Origin: Castanea sativa
Lineage: Eukaryota > Streptophyta > Magnoliopsida > Fagales > Fagaceae
Length of the DNA stretch: 64,000 nt
Direction: 5' to 3'
Assembly (NCBI RefSeq): GCF_040712315.1
Contig: NC_134013.1
Span: 87,674,001-87,738,000, forward strand
Shown one piece after another: positions 1 through 11,165 of this stretch. Numbering within the stretch: the stretch's first letter is position 1; the number at the start of each line of letters is the position of its first letter. The position numbers were made by a program, and so were the translations under genes. Below the pieces are notes generated by a model. It was not told the DNA's origin. It ran no database searches and saw only the letters and a program-made list of their open reading frames with translations.

Positions 1-19
1 TTTCAAGAATAATACTAGT

Positions 20-1045
20 TGATAGGCCAAAAACGTATTGACTCCTTGTGATAGATTAAGTTAATTAATTAGCTAAGTTATTAATTAATCAAATTAACAT
101 GTAAAGCGCGTGGTAGCACAAACAAATCACCAATTAAACTAAGCATGCAGCGGAAATTAAATTACACGGTGATTTGTTTACGAATGGGGAAAACCTACAC
201 GGCAAAGATCCCACTAGGTGATTTTAAGGTTACCACTCCCGAAATTTTACTATTATCACAACAAACGGTTACAAGTAAAGGAATCCTAAGTACCTTACCA
301 ACCTACAGTTGAACCCTTACCCCAATACCCAATTAGACTTGTTTTGTAGTGACAATTTCTCATTTTAATGCACGATTCCCAAGTACGTGACTAACCAATT
401 GCGTGGATCCCAGTACGCGACTTCAATCACCAACTAGAGAAGATTGTTGGCTGCAAAATTCTTCAATTCATCTACACAATGAAGATCAAGAAGATGCTTG
501 GTTACAAAACCCTACGGTGCACATTACACAGCAACTTTTTCACAAGAGAGATGAACTAGGGCAAGACCTTTGTCTCTAGTCACAACTTGCTTGAACAAGG
601 ATTTCTGAATACTTGTGCAACTTGTGAATACTTTGACAGCCTTAAAATAATCCTTTTATATGTTTAGGGTTAGGAGAAAAGAAGGCCCAAAGACACATCT
701 ACGGATTGGAATCAAAATAGAATTCAAAATCTATTTTTCTTAAACCTCGACAGATAGAGGTATCGAGATGCTATCGAGCAGCTGTCGAGCCACGAGGCTG
801 GAACAGCTCTTTAAACCTTGACACATGCTAGCTATCGAGTTAGCTGTCGATCTTTAATAAACTTGCACTTTTTAGCTTGTTTCTTGGACAAACTTGATTA
901 CTTCAATACTTGATCTTAAAACACAATTTCTTGAAGCATAAAACTCATCCTAAATCTACCCAATTACAAGTAAAGTGTGTTTTGTCAAAGGATTAGCCAA
1001 TTACATAAAAGAATGACATATGTTCTAAATAAGTGAAATGCATAT
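20..1045 (-). mobile_element. LTR fragment, family L1 (inverted)
   Basis: Read on the minus strand this matches the long terminal repeats found at 12757-13769 and 19294-20245. The plus strand opens with TGATAGGCC, the complement of the TATCA end of that LTR. It shares the tract with several short CTATCGAG-like motifs and the stretch near 980-1000 about spacing to the next LTR end. The outer end is lost: near 1040 the sequence switches directly to the repeat upstream of the chitinase gene. No primer-binding site flanks position 20, so it is a solo or truncated LTR. Confidence 0.8.
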
Positions 1046-1335
1046 GACCCAATTTTGGTTATTGGCAAAAAAAAAAAAAAGCACCGAATCGACCTTTTGG
1101 TGACCCGTGCATTGTTGTTTGTCAAAGAGAAATCTCTTCAAAAAAAAAAAAATCTAGTATCTTCATCAAACTCATCCAACTCATTAACACGTGGTCCCCT
1201 AGTAGCCTTCATGACCCAATTTTGGTTATTGGCAAAAAAATCAAAAGCACCGAATTGAGCTTTCGGTGACCCGTGCATTTTTGTTTATCAAAGAGAAATC
1301 TCTTCCAAAAAAAAAATCTAGTACCTCTATAAAAA
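1046..1335 (+). repeat. Upstream minisatellite, about 150-bp unit (block A)
   Basis: Two tandem copies of a unit that includes TGACCCAATTTTGG, GCACCGAAT, GGTGACCCGTGCAT and an A-run after GAAATCTCTTC. The same unit occurs about three times at 23878-24455 upstream of the intact gene. It holds no credible coding sequence. Confidence 0.8.
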
Positions 1336-1598
1336 AAAGTACAATTTTTACCGTAGCTCTTCAAATAGCTGATTGTGATTAGTAGAAAAAAAATAGTAAA
1401 TTTATATAAAAGTGACAGATAAACAATCATAATTTACCACGTAAGAGATATGTGGAAAAAATTATGAGTTTATTTGTGGTGATAGGAACAACTCAAATCT
1501 CTTCTCCTTTTGTTGGTTGTCTAATATTTCATACACAATGAAGTGAGTCCTACCATGGATGGTCTATCCACAAAAGAAGACATGGAAGATGGACTAGA

Positions 1599-1735
1599 CC
1601 TCGTTTGGTACATAAACTTAAATATATGTTTTCAGTTTTTAAATAATATTACACGTATTTTCATGTACTTTTTTACCCATACGTATTTCTAAAAAAATTG
1701 AAAACTGTTATTTAAACATACGTACCAAACGAGCC
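1599..1735. mobile_element. Short foldback MITE in the chitinase promoter (block A)
   Basis: The ends are inverted repeats: CTCGTTTGGTAC on the left and GTACCAAACGAG on the right, with complementary sequence continuing inward. The middle is AT-rich. The same insertion lies at 24743-24880 in the duplicate block, so it predates the duplication. No transposase is present. The superfamily is not certain. Confidence 0.7.
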
Positions 1736-1800
1736 TTTATCTTAAAAACACTATTTTCCACAACAAAATGGAATACAAATCCGTATGCGGTCATTGAAGA

Positions 1801-1885
1801 TGACATCAAGCTCAGCCAACCCATTTTGACTAGCTAGAATAGCAGTCAAGATAAGCCCATAACACTTTCCTATATATATAGGTAC
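1801..1885 (+). promoter_or_regulatory. Promoter of the hevein-type pseudogene
   Basis: A W-box core TTGACT lies at 1826-1831 and its inverse AGTCAA at 1844-1849. A TATA-type run follows near 1871-1880, about 45-55 bases before the start codon. At 1801-1808 the sequence is TGACATCA, where the intact gene has the palindrome TGACGTCA. WRKY factors are known to bind W-boxes in defence genes; occupancy here is inference. Confidence 0.6.
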
Positions 1886-1923
1886 ATACTCACCATTGTT
1901 TTGCACAAAAAACACTCAAAAAA

Positions 1924-3481
1924 ATGAAGCTCTTTTCTTTGCTACTTTTCTTAGCTTTCTTGCTTGGAACCTCAGCAGAACAATGTGGAAGACAAGCTGG
2001 GGGTGCTGCGTGTGCCAACAACTTATGTTGTAGCCCGTTTGGATGGTGTGGCAACACACCTGAGTATTGTGGAGCTGGTTGCCAGAGCTAGTGTTCTTCT
2101 CCTACAACTGCTACTTCATCTCCTAAACCTAGTGGTGGTGGTGGCGGTGATGTTGGCAGCCTTATCAGTGCGTCTCTTTTTGATCAAATGCTTAAATATA
2201 GGAACGATCCAAGATGTAAAAGTAATGGATTCTACACTTACAATGCTTTCATTGCTGCTGCTCGATCTTTCAATGGCTTTGGCACAACTAGTGATGTTAC
2301 TACACGTAAAAGAGAGCTTGCGGCTTTCTTAGCTCAAACCTCCCACGAGACCACAGGTTAGTTCCAATAAAATATAAAAATAATATTAGTGGTAAACGCA
2401 TTAAAAAATGATGTTATTCTAATTACAATTAATAGGCCATATCAAGTGAAAAATACCTTATTATCACTAACATTATAGTACCGTATATCTCCCATGTAAT
2501 AAATAAGTGTTGTTTATTGTTTAATGTAACTATTTTTACTTAAGAAAATAGTAAGATCTTCCTAAAAAAAAAGAAAATAGAAAAAGAAAATAGTAAGATT
2601 GTATAAAATATAACTATACATAAAAATAAATGTGACTTCAAAAAATAATACCAGGCCCGTAGTTTTTGTTTGATTGACTTAATTTTAATTGGAAAAGGTG
2701 ATTATATTTTGTCGCTTTTGTGTAGGAGGGTGGGCAACTGCACCAGATGGCCCACATGCATGGGGATATTGTTTTGTTATGGAAAATAACAAGCGAACCT
2801 ATTGTACCTCAACATCTTGGCCATGTGTTTTTGGAAAACAATATTATGGCCAGGGATCTATCCAACTCACTCAGTAAGTTTTTAAAATCATAAATTTGTT
2901 AATAAGTTACAGAAGCAATTTCTTTTTAAAAATATTGATATGAGTTATTATAATTAGTGTATAATAAAGTAGTGTCAATGATGGACTTAAGTGTTATTGA
3001 TATGATCCAATAACAACAAATCATGTTAATGTTGTGAAAAATGTTGTGTCAGATGACTTTTGTAATCAAAGAATTTGACCCTAACTTTGATGGTTCATCA
3101 ACTTTTATCAGCAACTACAACTATGGGCAAGCAGGTAAAGCCATTGGAGCTGATCTCATAAACAATCCAGATCTTGTAGCCACAAACCCCACCATATCGT
3201 TTAAGACAGCCATATGGTTTTGGATGACACCGCAAGCAAACAAGCCATCTAGCCACGATGTGATCATTGGAAATTGGAGACCCTCTGCTGCTGACACATC
3301 AGCTGGTCGAGTTCCAAGCTATGGTGTAATCACCAACATTATCAATGGTGGCCTTGAATGTGGCCATGGCTCTGATGATAGGGTGGCTAATAGGATTGGG
3401 TTTTATAAGAGGTACTGTGACACATTGGGAGTAAGCTATGGGAACAACTTAGATTGCTATAATCAAAAGCCCTTTGCCTAA
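1924..3481 (+). pseudogene. Class I (hevein-domain) GH19 chitinase, nonsense-mutated
   Basis: Same structure as the intact gene at 25067: exons 1924-2356, 2726-2873 and 3112-3481, with GT-AG introns of 369 and 238 bases. The reading frame gives an 18-residue signal peptide, a hevein domain, a short Gly-rich linker and a GH19 domain ending in NQKPFA. Codon 56, a glutamine in the paralogue, is TAG (2089-2091), so translation would stop inside the hevein domain before the catalytic part. Other substitutions include two to proline in the hevein domain, and Arg to Gln and Pro to Ser in the conserved YYGRGPIQL stretch. HETT and the second catalytic Glu are still encoded. Exon 3 looks the same as the intact copy by eye, so the loss is recent or conversion has occurred. 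A spliced transcript could still be made. Confidence 0.9.
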
Positions 3482-3593
3482 ATAGCTTTGGTCCAAGGCA
3501 AAAATATGTTTAGCCAACTACAATAATTAAGGAGACAATATAAACAAATAAATTGGTGATTTTGTTGTTCCATAAGAGATCTCTAAGCTTAAA

Positions 3594-3603
3594 AATAAAT
3601 AAA
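3594..3603 (+). terminator. Candidate polyadenylation signal, block A
   Basis: Overlapping AATAAA motifs lie about 113 bases after the stop codon in an AT-rich 3' region. The same motifs are at 26675-26685 after the intact gene. Assigned by motif and position only. Confidence 0.4.
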
Positions 3604-4225
3604 GAAGAATTATATAAATTTGAGTACTGGTAATTAATATTGTAGCTAGCTTTACCAAACTGTACGTCCGATTTTATATCACTTTCTAAATTCTAAATTA
3701 TTCATTGCTTTGTTGGCTACTTTGGGTACCAATCTGCATGGCTGCCCTAGCAGATGTCTACTTCCAAGTGAAACGAGGTATCACTCAAAAAATCGTTATG
3801 CTTGAAAAGATATGAGCAAATAAGTGATCAAATTAAGTTTATTTTCCAGCAACACCTTCCAAACATTTTTGAACACGTTTGAATTATGATTATCTTTAAC
3901 TATCCAAAATACTTCAATTATATATCCACGGATGACATTAGCCAAACTCTACAAAATTTACATGCTCTACTTATATGGACAAACAGTACTGTCATGCATG
4001 CATGTGTAATTGCCAAGTGCCAACTCAATATGAAATCGGATCTTTAATAAGCAATCTTACTTGAACTTACATTTTAAAGCTTTGAGTTAAAAAATTACTC
4101 TAATATATTTCTACTAGTGGGTAGTTTTTCACCATTAAAATACAGATACAATGTTTTCGGACTAAATCACTCCCAGTTCAATGATATTACAGGCAATGCA
4201 CAGATATTTTACATTTTTTTTTTGA

Positions 4226-4257
<32 letters not shown>

Positions 4258-4510
4258 TACGACTTACATATAATATTTATTTTGTTGTATATTATTTATG
4301 TTTGCCCACAATATTGTTGGATACTTTGAAACTTTATTTTTTAAATTAATATTTTATTAAAATTTTTTTATAATACTATAAGACTATAACATATTATAAT
4401 ATTTATTGTTAAAATTAGAATTATTATTTAAATAGATTAAATGATTTTGAAATAAATAAATAAGAATTTAAAGCATAAAATACTTTTATATCTTAAAATC
4501 AATAAATCAA

Positions 4511-4511
<1 letters not shown>
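3604..4511. other. Downstream flank without genes
   Basis: AT-rich non-coding sequence. 3604-4310 matches 26686-27390 in the duplicate block. A (TA)n run lies near 4230-4257. The stretch from about 4310 is missing from block B, where the sequence jumps from the tract after TTTGCCCACAATATTG into the repeat array. Confidence 0.6.
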
Positions 4512-4572
<61 letters not shown>

Positions 4573-4640
4573 TAGAGATCTCATGTAGGATTGCATGAGA
4601 TCTTGCCATGTGGTGCTCTCTCACCCATATGTAGCTCAAA
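4512..4640 (+). mobile_element. Helitron-like 5' end after an (AT)n run
   Basis: A long AT run (about 4515-4567) leads into GAGATCTCATG, GCATGAGATCTTGCC and ATGTGGTGCTCTC. This resembles the segment at 7735, which opens the Helitron-like element ending at 9112, and resembles 5' ends of known plant Helitrons. Interpretation rests on that similarity. No RepHel protein is encoded nearby, so it would be non-autonomous. Confidence 0.45.
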
Positions 4641-4734
4641 ACCTACAAGGTATGACCCACCCTCACAGTTGTGTACATCAAGGTTAAACTTCTGTGTCTG
4701 CCATTTATCCACAAAAAAGTTTAAAGCTCCGTGG

Positions 4735-5491
4735 AACTAAATTTTGTATTATTAAGTTGATTATAAATATTTAAGTCAGTAATTAGTATTTAGAGTGTAG
4801 ACTGTGGTGAAATTTATCTTTTTTTTTTTGGTATGGTACTTTACTTTCAATAAATAAAGTACTGGATAATTTTTTTTTTCATGTTTTTTTTTTCTATTGT
4901 AAATTTTATATTATTAAGTGGATTATAAATATTTGAAATAGTAATTAGTATTTAGAGTGTAGACAGTGGAGTGAATTATTTTTATCTTTTTTTTTTAATT
5001 CTTTTTCTATGGTACTTTAATTTCAAGAAATCAAGTACTACGTAATTTTTTTTTTCTTTTGTTCATTTTATATTATTAAGTGGATTCTAAATATTTAAGA
5101 TAATAATTAGTATTTAGAGTGTGGACTATTGAGTGATTTATCTTTTTTTTTTTTCCTTTTTCTTTTTGTATGGTACTTTACTTTCAAGATGATGGAGTGA
5201 TTTATCTTTATATATTTTTTCTTTTTGTATGATACTTTACTTTGAAAAAATTAAATATTGGGCAATTTTTTTTTTTACTTTTTTTTTCTTTTGTAAATTT
5301 TATATTATTAACAGAATTATAAATATTTAAGATAGTAATTAGTATTTAGAATGTGGATTGTCGAGTGATTTATCTTCAGTTTTTCCTTTTTCTTTTTGTG
5401 TGGTACTTTAATTTCAAAAAATGAGGTACTGGGTAAATTTTTTTTTTCACTTTTTTTTTTCTTTTTTAAATTTAGTGTGGACTGTGGAGGG

Positions 5492-5535
<44 letters not shown>

Positions 5536-5959
5536 GGTACTCTACTTTCAAGAAATAAAGTACTAGGATTAAGATAGTAATTAGTATTTAGAATGTGGAC
5601 TGTGGACTGTGGAGTGATTTATCTTTATCTTTATCTTCTTCTTTTTTTTCCTTTTTGTATGGTACCTAATTTTCAAAAAATCAAGTACTGGGTAATTTTT
5701 TTTCACTTTTTTTTTTCTTTTGTAAATTTCATATTATTAAGTGGATTATAAATATTTAAGATAATGATTAGTATTTAGAGTGTGGACTGTGGAGTGATTT
5801 TTCTTTATTCTTTTTTAATTTTTTATATTTGGTACTTTACTTCCAGAAATAAAGTACTAGGATTTTTTTTTCTTTTGTAAATTTTATATTATTAAGTGAA
5901 TTATAAATATTTAAGATAGTTATTAGCATTTAGAGTGTGGGTTTTGGAATGATTTCTCT

Positions 5960-5996
<37 letters not shown>

Positions 5997-6129
5997 CTTT
6001 TTGTATGGTACTTTACTTTCCAAAAATTAAGTGCTAGGTAAATTTCTTTTGTAAATTTTTTATTATTAAGTGGATTATGAATATTTAAGTTAGTAATTAC
6101 TTTTTAGAATATGGACCGTGGAGTGATTT

Positions 6130-6165
<36 letters not shown>

Positions 6166-6545
6166 TTTTCTTTTTATATGGTACTTACTTTCAAGAAATA
6201 AAGTACTGGGTAAACTTTTTTTTTATTTTAAATTTTATATTATTAAGTGAATTATAAATATTTAAGATAGTTATTAGTATTTAGAGTGTGGACTGTGGAA
6301 TGATTTATTTTTATCTTCTTTTTTTTGTTTCTTTTTTGTATGATACTTTAGTTTGAAGAAATCAAGTACTAGGTATTTTGTTCTTATAATTTTTTTTTGT
6401 TTTTTAAATTTTATATTATTGAATGAATTATAAATATTTAAGATAGTTATTAGTACTTAGATTGTGGACTGTGAAATGATTTATCTTTATTTCTTTTTCT
6501 TTTTGTATAGTACTTTAGTTTCAAGAAATAAAGTATTGGGCAATT
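4735..6545 (+). repeat. Tandem array, about 12 units of 110-200 bp (block A)
   Basis: Each unit carries GGTACTTTACTTTCAAGAA followed by a word close to AAAGTACTGGGTAA, a T-rich run, TTTTATATTATTAAGTG, then TATTTAGAGTGTGGACTGTG and GAGTGATTTATC. I count about 12 occurrences of the GGTACTTT-like word. Internal runs include (ATT)n near 5495-5535, a long T-run near 5967-5996 and (TA)n near 6131-6161. A shorter version with about ten units sits at 27425-29040. No coding potential is visible. Confidence 0.85.
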
Positions 6546-6550
6546 TTTTT

Positions 6551-7280
6551 TAGCAAAAATGCAAAACTGACCCGTTAACTTTCACATTTTTTCATTTCAG
6601 TTCTCTAACTTTCAGTTTTGTCAATTCAGTCTTCTATCTTTCAACTTTTGACAATTCATGGTTTCGTTACAACTTAGTTAGTAGCTGCCATTAGAACCCT
6701 TGAAACGACACCGTTTTGTAGAGTTTTTTTTTTTTTTTTAATAAATTCGGAATTAAAAGAAAATAAGAAAAATCTGGAAAAAAAAATTAAGGTGAACGAC
6801 ATTGTATACTTCTAAACACGGCAATCTTTAATAGCTGCATTAAACTCAATCAGTTCAATGCTTTTTAGTTTCTTTTTACATTTTCATATTGCTTACAAAC
6901 CCTAAGCTTCAAAAGCTCAATAATTTACTTTTTTTTTTAAAAGAAATTAAACGAAAGATTATTGAAGAAGAAATGGCTGTTATCGGAAAATGAAGCATGC
7001 CACTCCATTCTGATAGCCACTCCGGCTAGATTCCGGTGGCCAGAGATGATACAACAGAGAAAACAAAAGCTCTCGGATAAAGAATAAGTGTGTTTGTGAA
7101 CCTAAATTTTCAAAATATTTATTTAAAAAAAAAGTGAAAGCCACATCGTATTTAAGCTTGAATTCACTGACAGTAGAGAGGTAACCAAATCCTTATTTAA
7201 ATATTGTTTTCAAAACTTTCTAGAGAAAGCAAAAGAAAATATATTTTTTCTAGAGAAACAAATAGTCGCGTATCGAATTT

Positions 7281-7311
<31 letters not shown>

Positions 7312-7717
7312 GAAGTAATTACCTCAGAATCAGAAACGTAAGGAGAACTGTAATCAGGATCAAAATCGGAATGAGATGGTAATTGTTTTTATTTAAGTTT
7401 ATTTTGTTAAGTGATTGAAGGCTGTTCTTTGTTTTGTTTTGTTTTGATTCAAGGGAAGGGGAATGTCGTTCCCCCTAATGTTTTTTTTTTTTTTTGTGTT
7501 CATATTTTTTTTTTCTTTTAATTCCGAATTTATATTAAAAAAAAAAATCTACAAAACAGCGTCATTTCAGGGGTTCTAACGGCAACCACTAACTGAGTAA
7601 TAACAAAGCCCTGAATTGACAAAAAATAAAAGTTAGAGGGCTGAATTGACAAAACTGAAAGTTAGAGGACTAAAATGAAAAACAGTAAAAGTTAGAAGGT
7701 CAGTTTTGCATTTTTGT
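6551..7717. mobile_element. Foldback element with captured gene-like interior (block A)
   Basis: Terminal inverted repeats of roughly 180 bases: the left end begins CAAAAATGCAAAACTGACC and the right end closes as its complement near GTCAGTTTTGCATTTTTG. Both arms contain a GAATTGACAAAA-type tract and a segment ending in a complement of AATTCCGAATTTAT. The interior is less AT-rich and looks like gene fragments. One, read on the minus strand around 7321-7378, is an open stretch followed directly by GTAATTACT, like an exon with a 5' splice site. No transposase is seen. Long arms and captured exons suggest a Pack-MULE, but I found no clear 9-bp target duplication. Confidence 0.65.
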
Positions 7718-7734
7718 CTTTTTTCAATTTTTTT

Positions 7735-9112
7735 TTTCAGAGACTTCATGTGAGAGTGTATGAGGTCCTACTATGTGGCACTCTAATGTTGCCTTTAGCT
7801 TTTTTTTACCTTTTTCATTAAGTTTTTTTACTGTTACCCAATAGATCATAGTAACTTTTTTCTGCTATTATATAAATTTAGCATTTTTTACCTCTTTTTA
7901 TTATTTTTTTAACTGTTACCCAATAAATAATAATAACTTATTTTTACTATTATATAAATTAGCATTTTTTATCACCTAAGCCAAGTTATTACTTTACATA
8001 TTATGACCCAAATCTGACCCTTTTCACGTGTAAATCAAAGTCAAAACTCTTATCTACTTACAAACTCTCTTTCTCCTCCTCCACATATAGATGATACTTC
8101 TAGAAATTCATTTATTTATTTATTTTTTATTTTTTACCTCTTTCATTAAGTTCTTTTTACTATTACCCAAAAGTTCACATTAACTTATTTTACTATTATC
8201 TCATTAATTGACTAAGTTTACACCACACCTTTCTCTATTTTTCATGGCTTTTAGCATACTCATCGTTTTAGTAATTTAAAAAAAAAAAAAGCAACAAACA
8301 ATAATAATTTAGGACTAATAGTAATAACTAACCAGATAAGGCCCTAAAAAGAGATAGAGAGACACAAAAGTGTTGTGGATTATTAAATAAAACGCACTGT
8401 TTTACTAGATAGTACCAAAATAAAAGACCTGAGATTGACAAAATATTTGAAAGAGAGAGAAAGAGGTATCTAAGGGGTTATCACCTCTGTTATACATGCC
8501 TCCCACTATTATCAAGATGCCAAAACCCTTACGAGTATTTTTTTTTTCTTTTTTCTTTTTAAAATTAGTGGCTTAAATGTCTTCAAAAAAAAAAAAAATA
8601 GTGGCTTAAATACGATTTACGTTTGGGTAATTTAGTTGGATGGTTTTTGTTTTGGGTATATAAGTAGAGAGAATATTTGGTGCATAATGTAAAACCATAT
8701 TCTACCATAGTTTAATTTTAAATCGTGTATAAGATACATGCATACACACTTGCCCACATCATGTCTTAATGTCACACTATCGGTGAGTAGAAGATGGTGA
8801 GAGAGTTTGGTATACTTTCATTTCATTGCATGAAATATGTGAGCACAACACAAATTAGTCAGTTTTCATGGTCTCGTTACTCTTTTACATTTATATTTGG
8901 TTTCATGATTTTTTAAAATATTAATCTTACCTTGGGAAGGCTTCAAATATGCAATGAAACTACTAAACTAATTTTTAATATCTCAAAATTTATATGTTTC
9001 TTTACTCAAATTTAATTTACTTTTTCTTTATAATATATATAAAACATTATCCAAAACCTTCTTATATAAAATATAAAAAAATTGTCCATGTATCGCACAG
9101 GCAACTTACTAG
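7735..9112 (+). mobile_element. Non-autonomous Helitron-like element (block A)
   Basis: The left side has GAGACTTCATGTGAGAG and TATGAGGTCC, a pattern resembling Helitron 5' ends. The right side ends in CTAG at 9109-9112 followed by T, preceded by an imperfect hairpin (TTGTCCATG with CACAGGCAA). Ending CTAG before T with a 3' hairpin and no inverted repeats is the Helitron signature. The interior is AT-rich with no Rep or helicase ORF. A second copy is at 30296-31654. Confidence 0.65.
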
Positions 9113-9579
9113 TTATGTTTAATTAATGAAGTCACCTTTTTTATTTTATATATATATATATATATTTTGTTTAAAAAATAACAAGTCAACTTTTTTCTTT
9201 TATATATATATTTTTGTTTAAAAAATAAGTGGTGTTTAGCTGCTGAGAAATTGTTGGAAAATGAATAATTTGATAGATAAAAGCGTTTTACGTTGGTGCT
9301 TTCAACTTTCTAAAGCAGAATGCATGGTGAAAAAAAAAAGGTCAAATTTGCTATATGAGTTTTATAACTAATAGCTGGTGGAAGATCAAATGTTAGAAAT
9401 TATACGGTGAACCATGAGAAGAAATAGAAATTATAATGGCTTAAAGTCACGAATAAATTTGCTGTTTTTAAAGACAATCCACATACAAGTTTGCTAAAAT
9501 GTAATTAATGGATTTGTTTTGGAATGTAAGCTCCAGTTTTCTCAATTGATGTTAAAATAACATTATTAGCAACGCGATG
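9113..9579. other. Spacer between Helitron-like and copia remnants
   Basis: AT-rich non-coding sequence with two short TA runs and no recognisable gene. It is repeated at 31655-32118 in block B with only small differences. Confidence 0.5.
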
Positions 9580-10018
9580 TGTCATACTGTGTTGTATATG
9601 CTAGAGTGGATGCAGAAGGATAAGCATAGAATAAGAACATCAAGAACAAGAGGGTTACGTGATTCAGCCTTGTCGGCCTACATCCATGGAGGAATCCCTT
9701 AAGGGTTACATCATTATTGTATAAGAGTGTAGTATAATAACTTGTGTTACAATGAACCCTAACATGAGTATATATAGGCAACTAAACCCTAGACTACTAT
9801 TACAAGTAGGACTGGGCTTGGGCCTATTACATTGAGTTAATATGTCTAATATATCTCTAACATCCTCCCTCAAACTCAAGGCGGAAGCTTGATGAAGGCT
9901 TAAGGCTGGATAAGTATGAGAAGATCACTTGGAAATGCCTTGAAGAATGCCTTTGAAGAAACCACAATGAAGAATGTGGCAATTGACCAATTTCAGAACT
10001 TCAAATGAAGAAACGAAT
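9580..10018 (-). mobile_element. Copia 3' LTR with a stub of internal sequence (minus)
   Basis: On the minus strand a purine-rich tract (complement of TCCTCCCTCAAACTCAAGG at 9863-9881) precedes a 283-base LTR opening TGTTAGAG. The purine tract is the expected 3'-LTR primer site. The LTR end falls at 9580 by comparison with the copy at 32119-32401, which has the same length. Only about 150 bases of internal sequence remain before the join to an unrelated repeat near 10018-10028. The rest of the element is lost. Confidence 0.75.
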
Positions 10019-10028
10019 TCCTTCTCAT

Positions 10029-10950
10029 TATGGTAGGTACGCTCCTATTCTCAACCAAGATGACAATTTCTGACCTCTTAACCCCTTCTCTTTATAAATT
10101 TGACGTTTAAAGCCTGTACACGCACAACTTACTATTAATTTAAAACAATTAATCAATATCAAGTTCAAGTTGTTAATTAGGCGGTTATAAGTGTAATATG
10201 GATAAAACAATCACAACAAGAATAATTACCCTCACAGGATGAGGAATTGTTCACGAAGTGAAAACCCAACAGTAAGACCTAGCTTAGTTCGGCAAATCCA
10301 CTATGAAAAAATTGAGATATAAGTTGACTTATAAGATCTCCTGTACAAGTAACTTAACACTATGTTCAAGCTCTACTCTCTTGCTGCAACTATTAACCCA
10401 ACCTCTGTCTTTAAAGTAATCCAACATCACAAGTCGATTGCTAGTTGACTGCAAAATTGATTTTTGTAGTCTCTATGATTTCCAACAACACAGGTGTAGA
10501 TCTTGTGTTGGGTGATGAATTCTCCTCCCAATGATTTCACAATTGGAGAGGGTTGGAAGACAAGAATATTGAGTTCGAAGTTATTTATTTAGCTGTCTTC
10601 CTTCTCCTGAGTTTAGGGTTAATTTACATATAGTTATGTAGGGTTTTGGGTTAGAGTTTGTCGCCAAAAAGACAATTGGAGCAAATCTCAAAATATTTTG
10701 TAGGAGGATTTTGGTCGAATGAGAGTTTACCGAGATTTTTTGCCTAGAGCTTGGGTGACCGAGAATGTGCTCGCATGACCATGAATTCCAATTTCACACT
10801 ACCCGAACTTGTCTTTGAATTTAGCCCTCAATACCCCTTGTACATTACAAAATTAAAACTCAAAATTGAAGGAAAAAAAAAATTGTCTTGAAATTAACCA
10901 TCATCTAGAAATCCAAACATCTTTTTTCATCATTTTTCCGTAGTATAATA
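10029..10950. repeat. Dispersed repeat upstream of hevein-less chitinases, copy 1
   Basis: This segment starts near GGTAGGTACGCTCC and recurs at about 33718, 38100 and 42480. On the minus strand it resembles an LTR or leader of an unidentified retroelement, with the complement of TTAGTTCGGCAAATCCAC near 10283. No coding sequence is supported. Compared with the other copies this one keeps about 30 extra bases near 10805. Confidence 0.6.
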
Positions 10951-11094
10951 TTTCCGCCACGATGAAGTGGGTCCTGCCCTGGATGGTCCATCCACAAAAC
11001 AAGACACAAAATACAGCCTAACCTCAACAACACGATTTACCACAAAGAATTGGACTAGAAATTGGGTCGATGAAGATGGAGTCAGCCTTAACCA

Positions 11095-11165
11095 ATCCAT
11101 TTTGTCCTTCTAGAAAAGTATAGTCCAGATAAACCCATAACACTTTCCTATATATAGTTACATAC
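11095..11165 (+). promoter_or_regulatory. Promoter remnant of the hevein-less chitinase
   Basis: Aligned with the hevein-type promoters, the W-box TTGACT is replaced by TTGTCC and the inverse AGTCAA by AGTCCA. A TATA-type CTATATATAG lies near 11150. So the core promoter persists while both W-boxes are changed. Confidence 0.5.

Noticed and set aside
1924..3481. Block A hevein-type chitinase as a functional gene
   Set aside because: The in-frame TAG at codon 56 lies within exon 1, and no alternative splice site skips it while keeping the signal peptide.
4735..6545. CRISPR-like array
   Set aside because: Units are long, AT-rich and contiguous, without short identical repeats and unique spacers, and the DNA is a plant's.
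9566..9781. Minus-strand 71-codon frame, also at 32105-32320
   Set aside because: It is the LTR of a copia remnant read through; repeated only because the LTR is duplicated.
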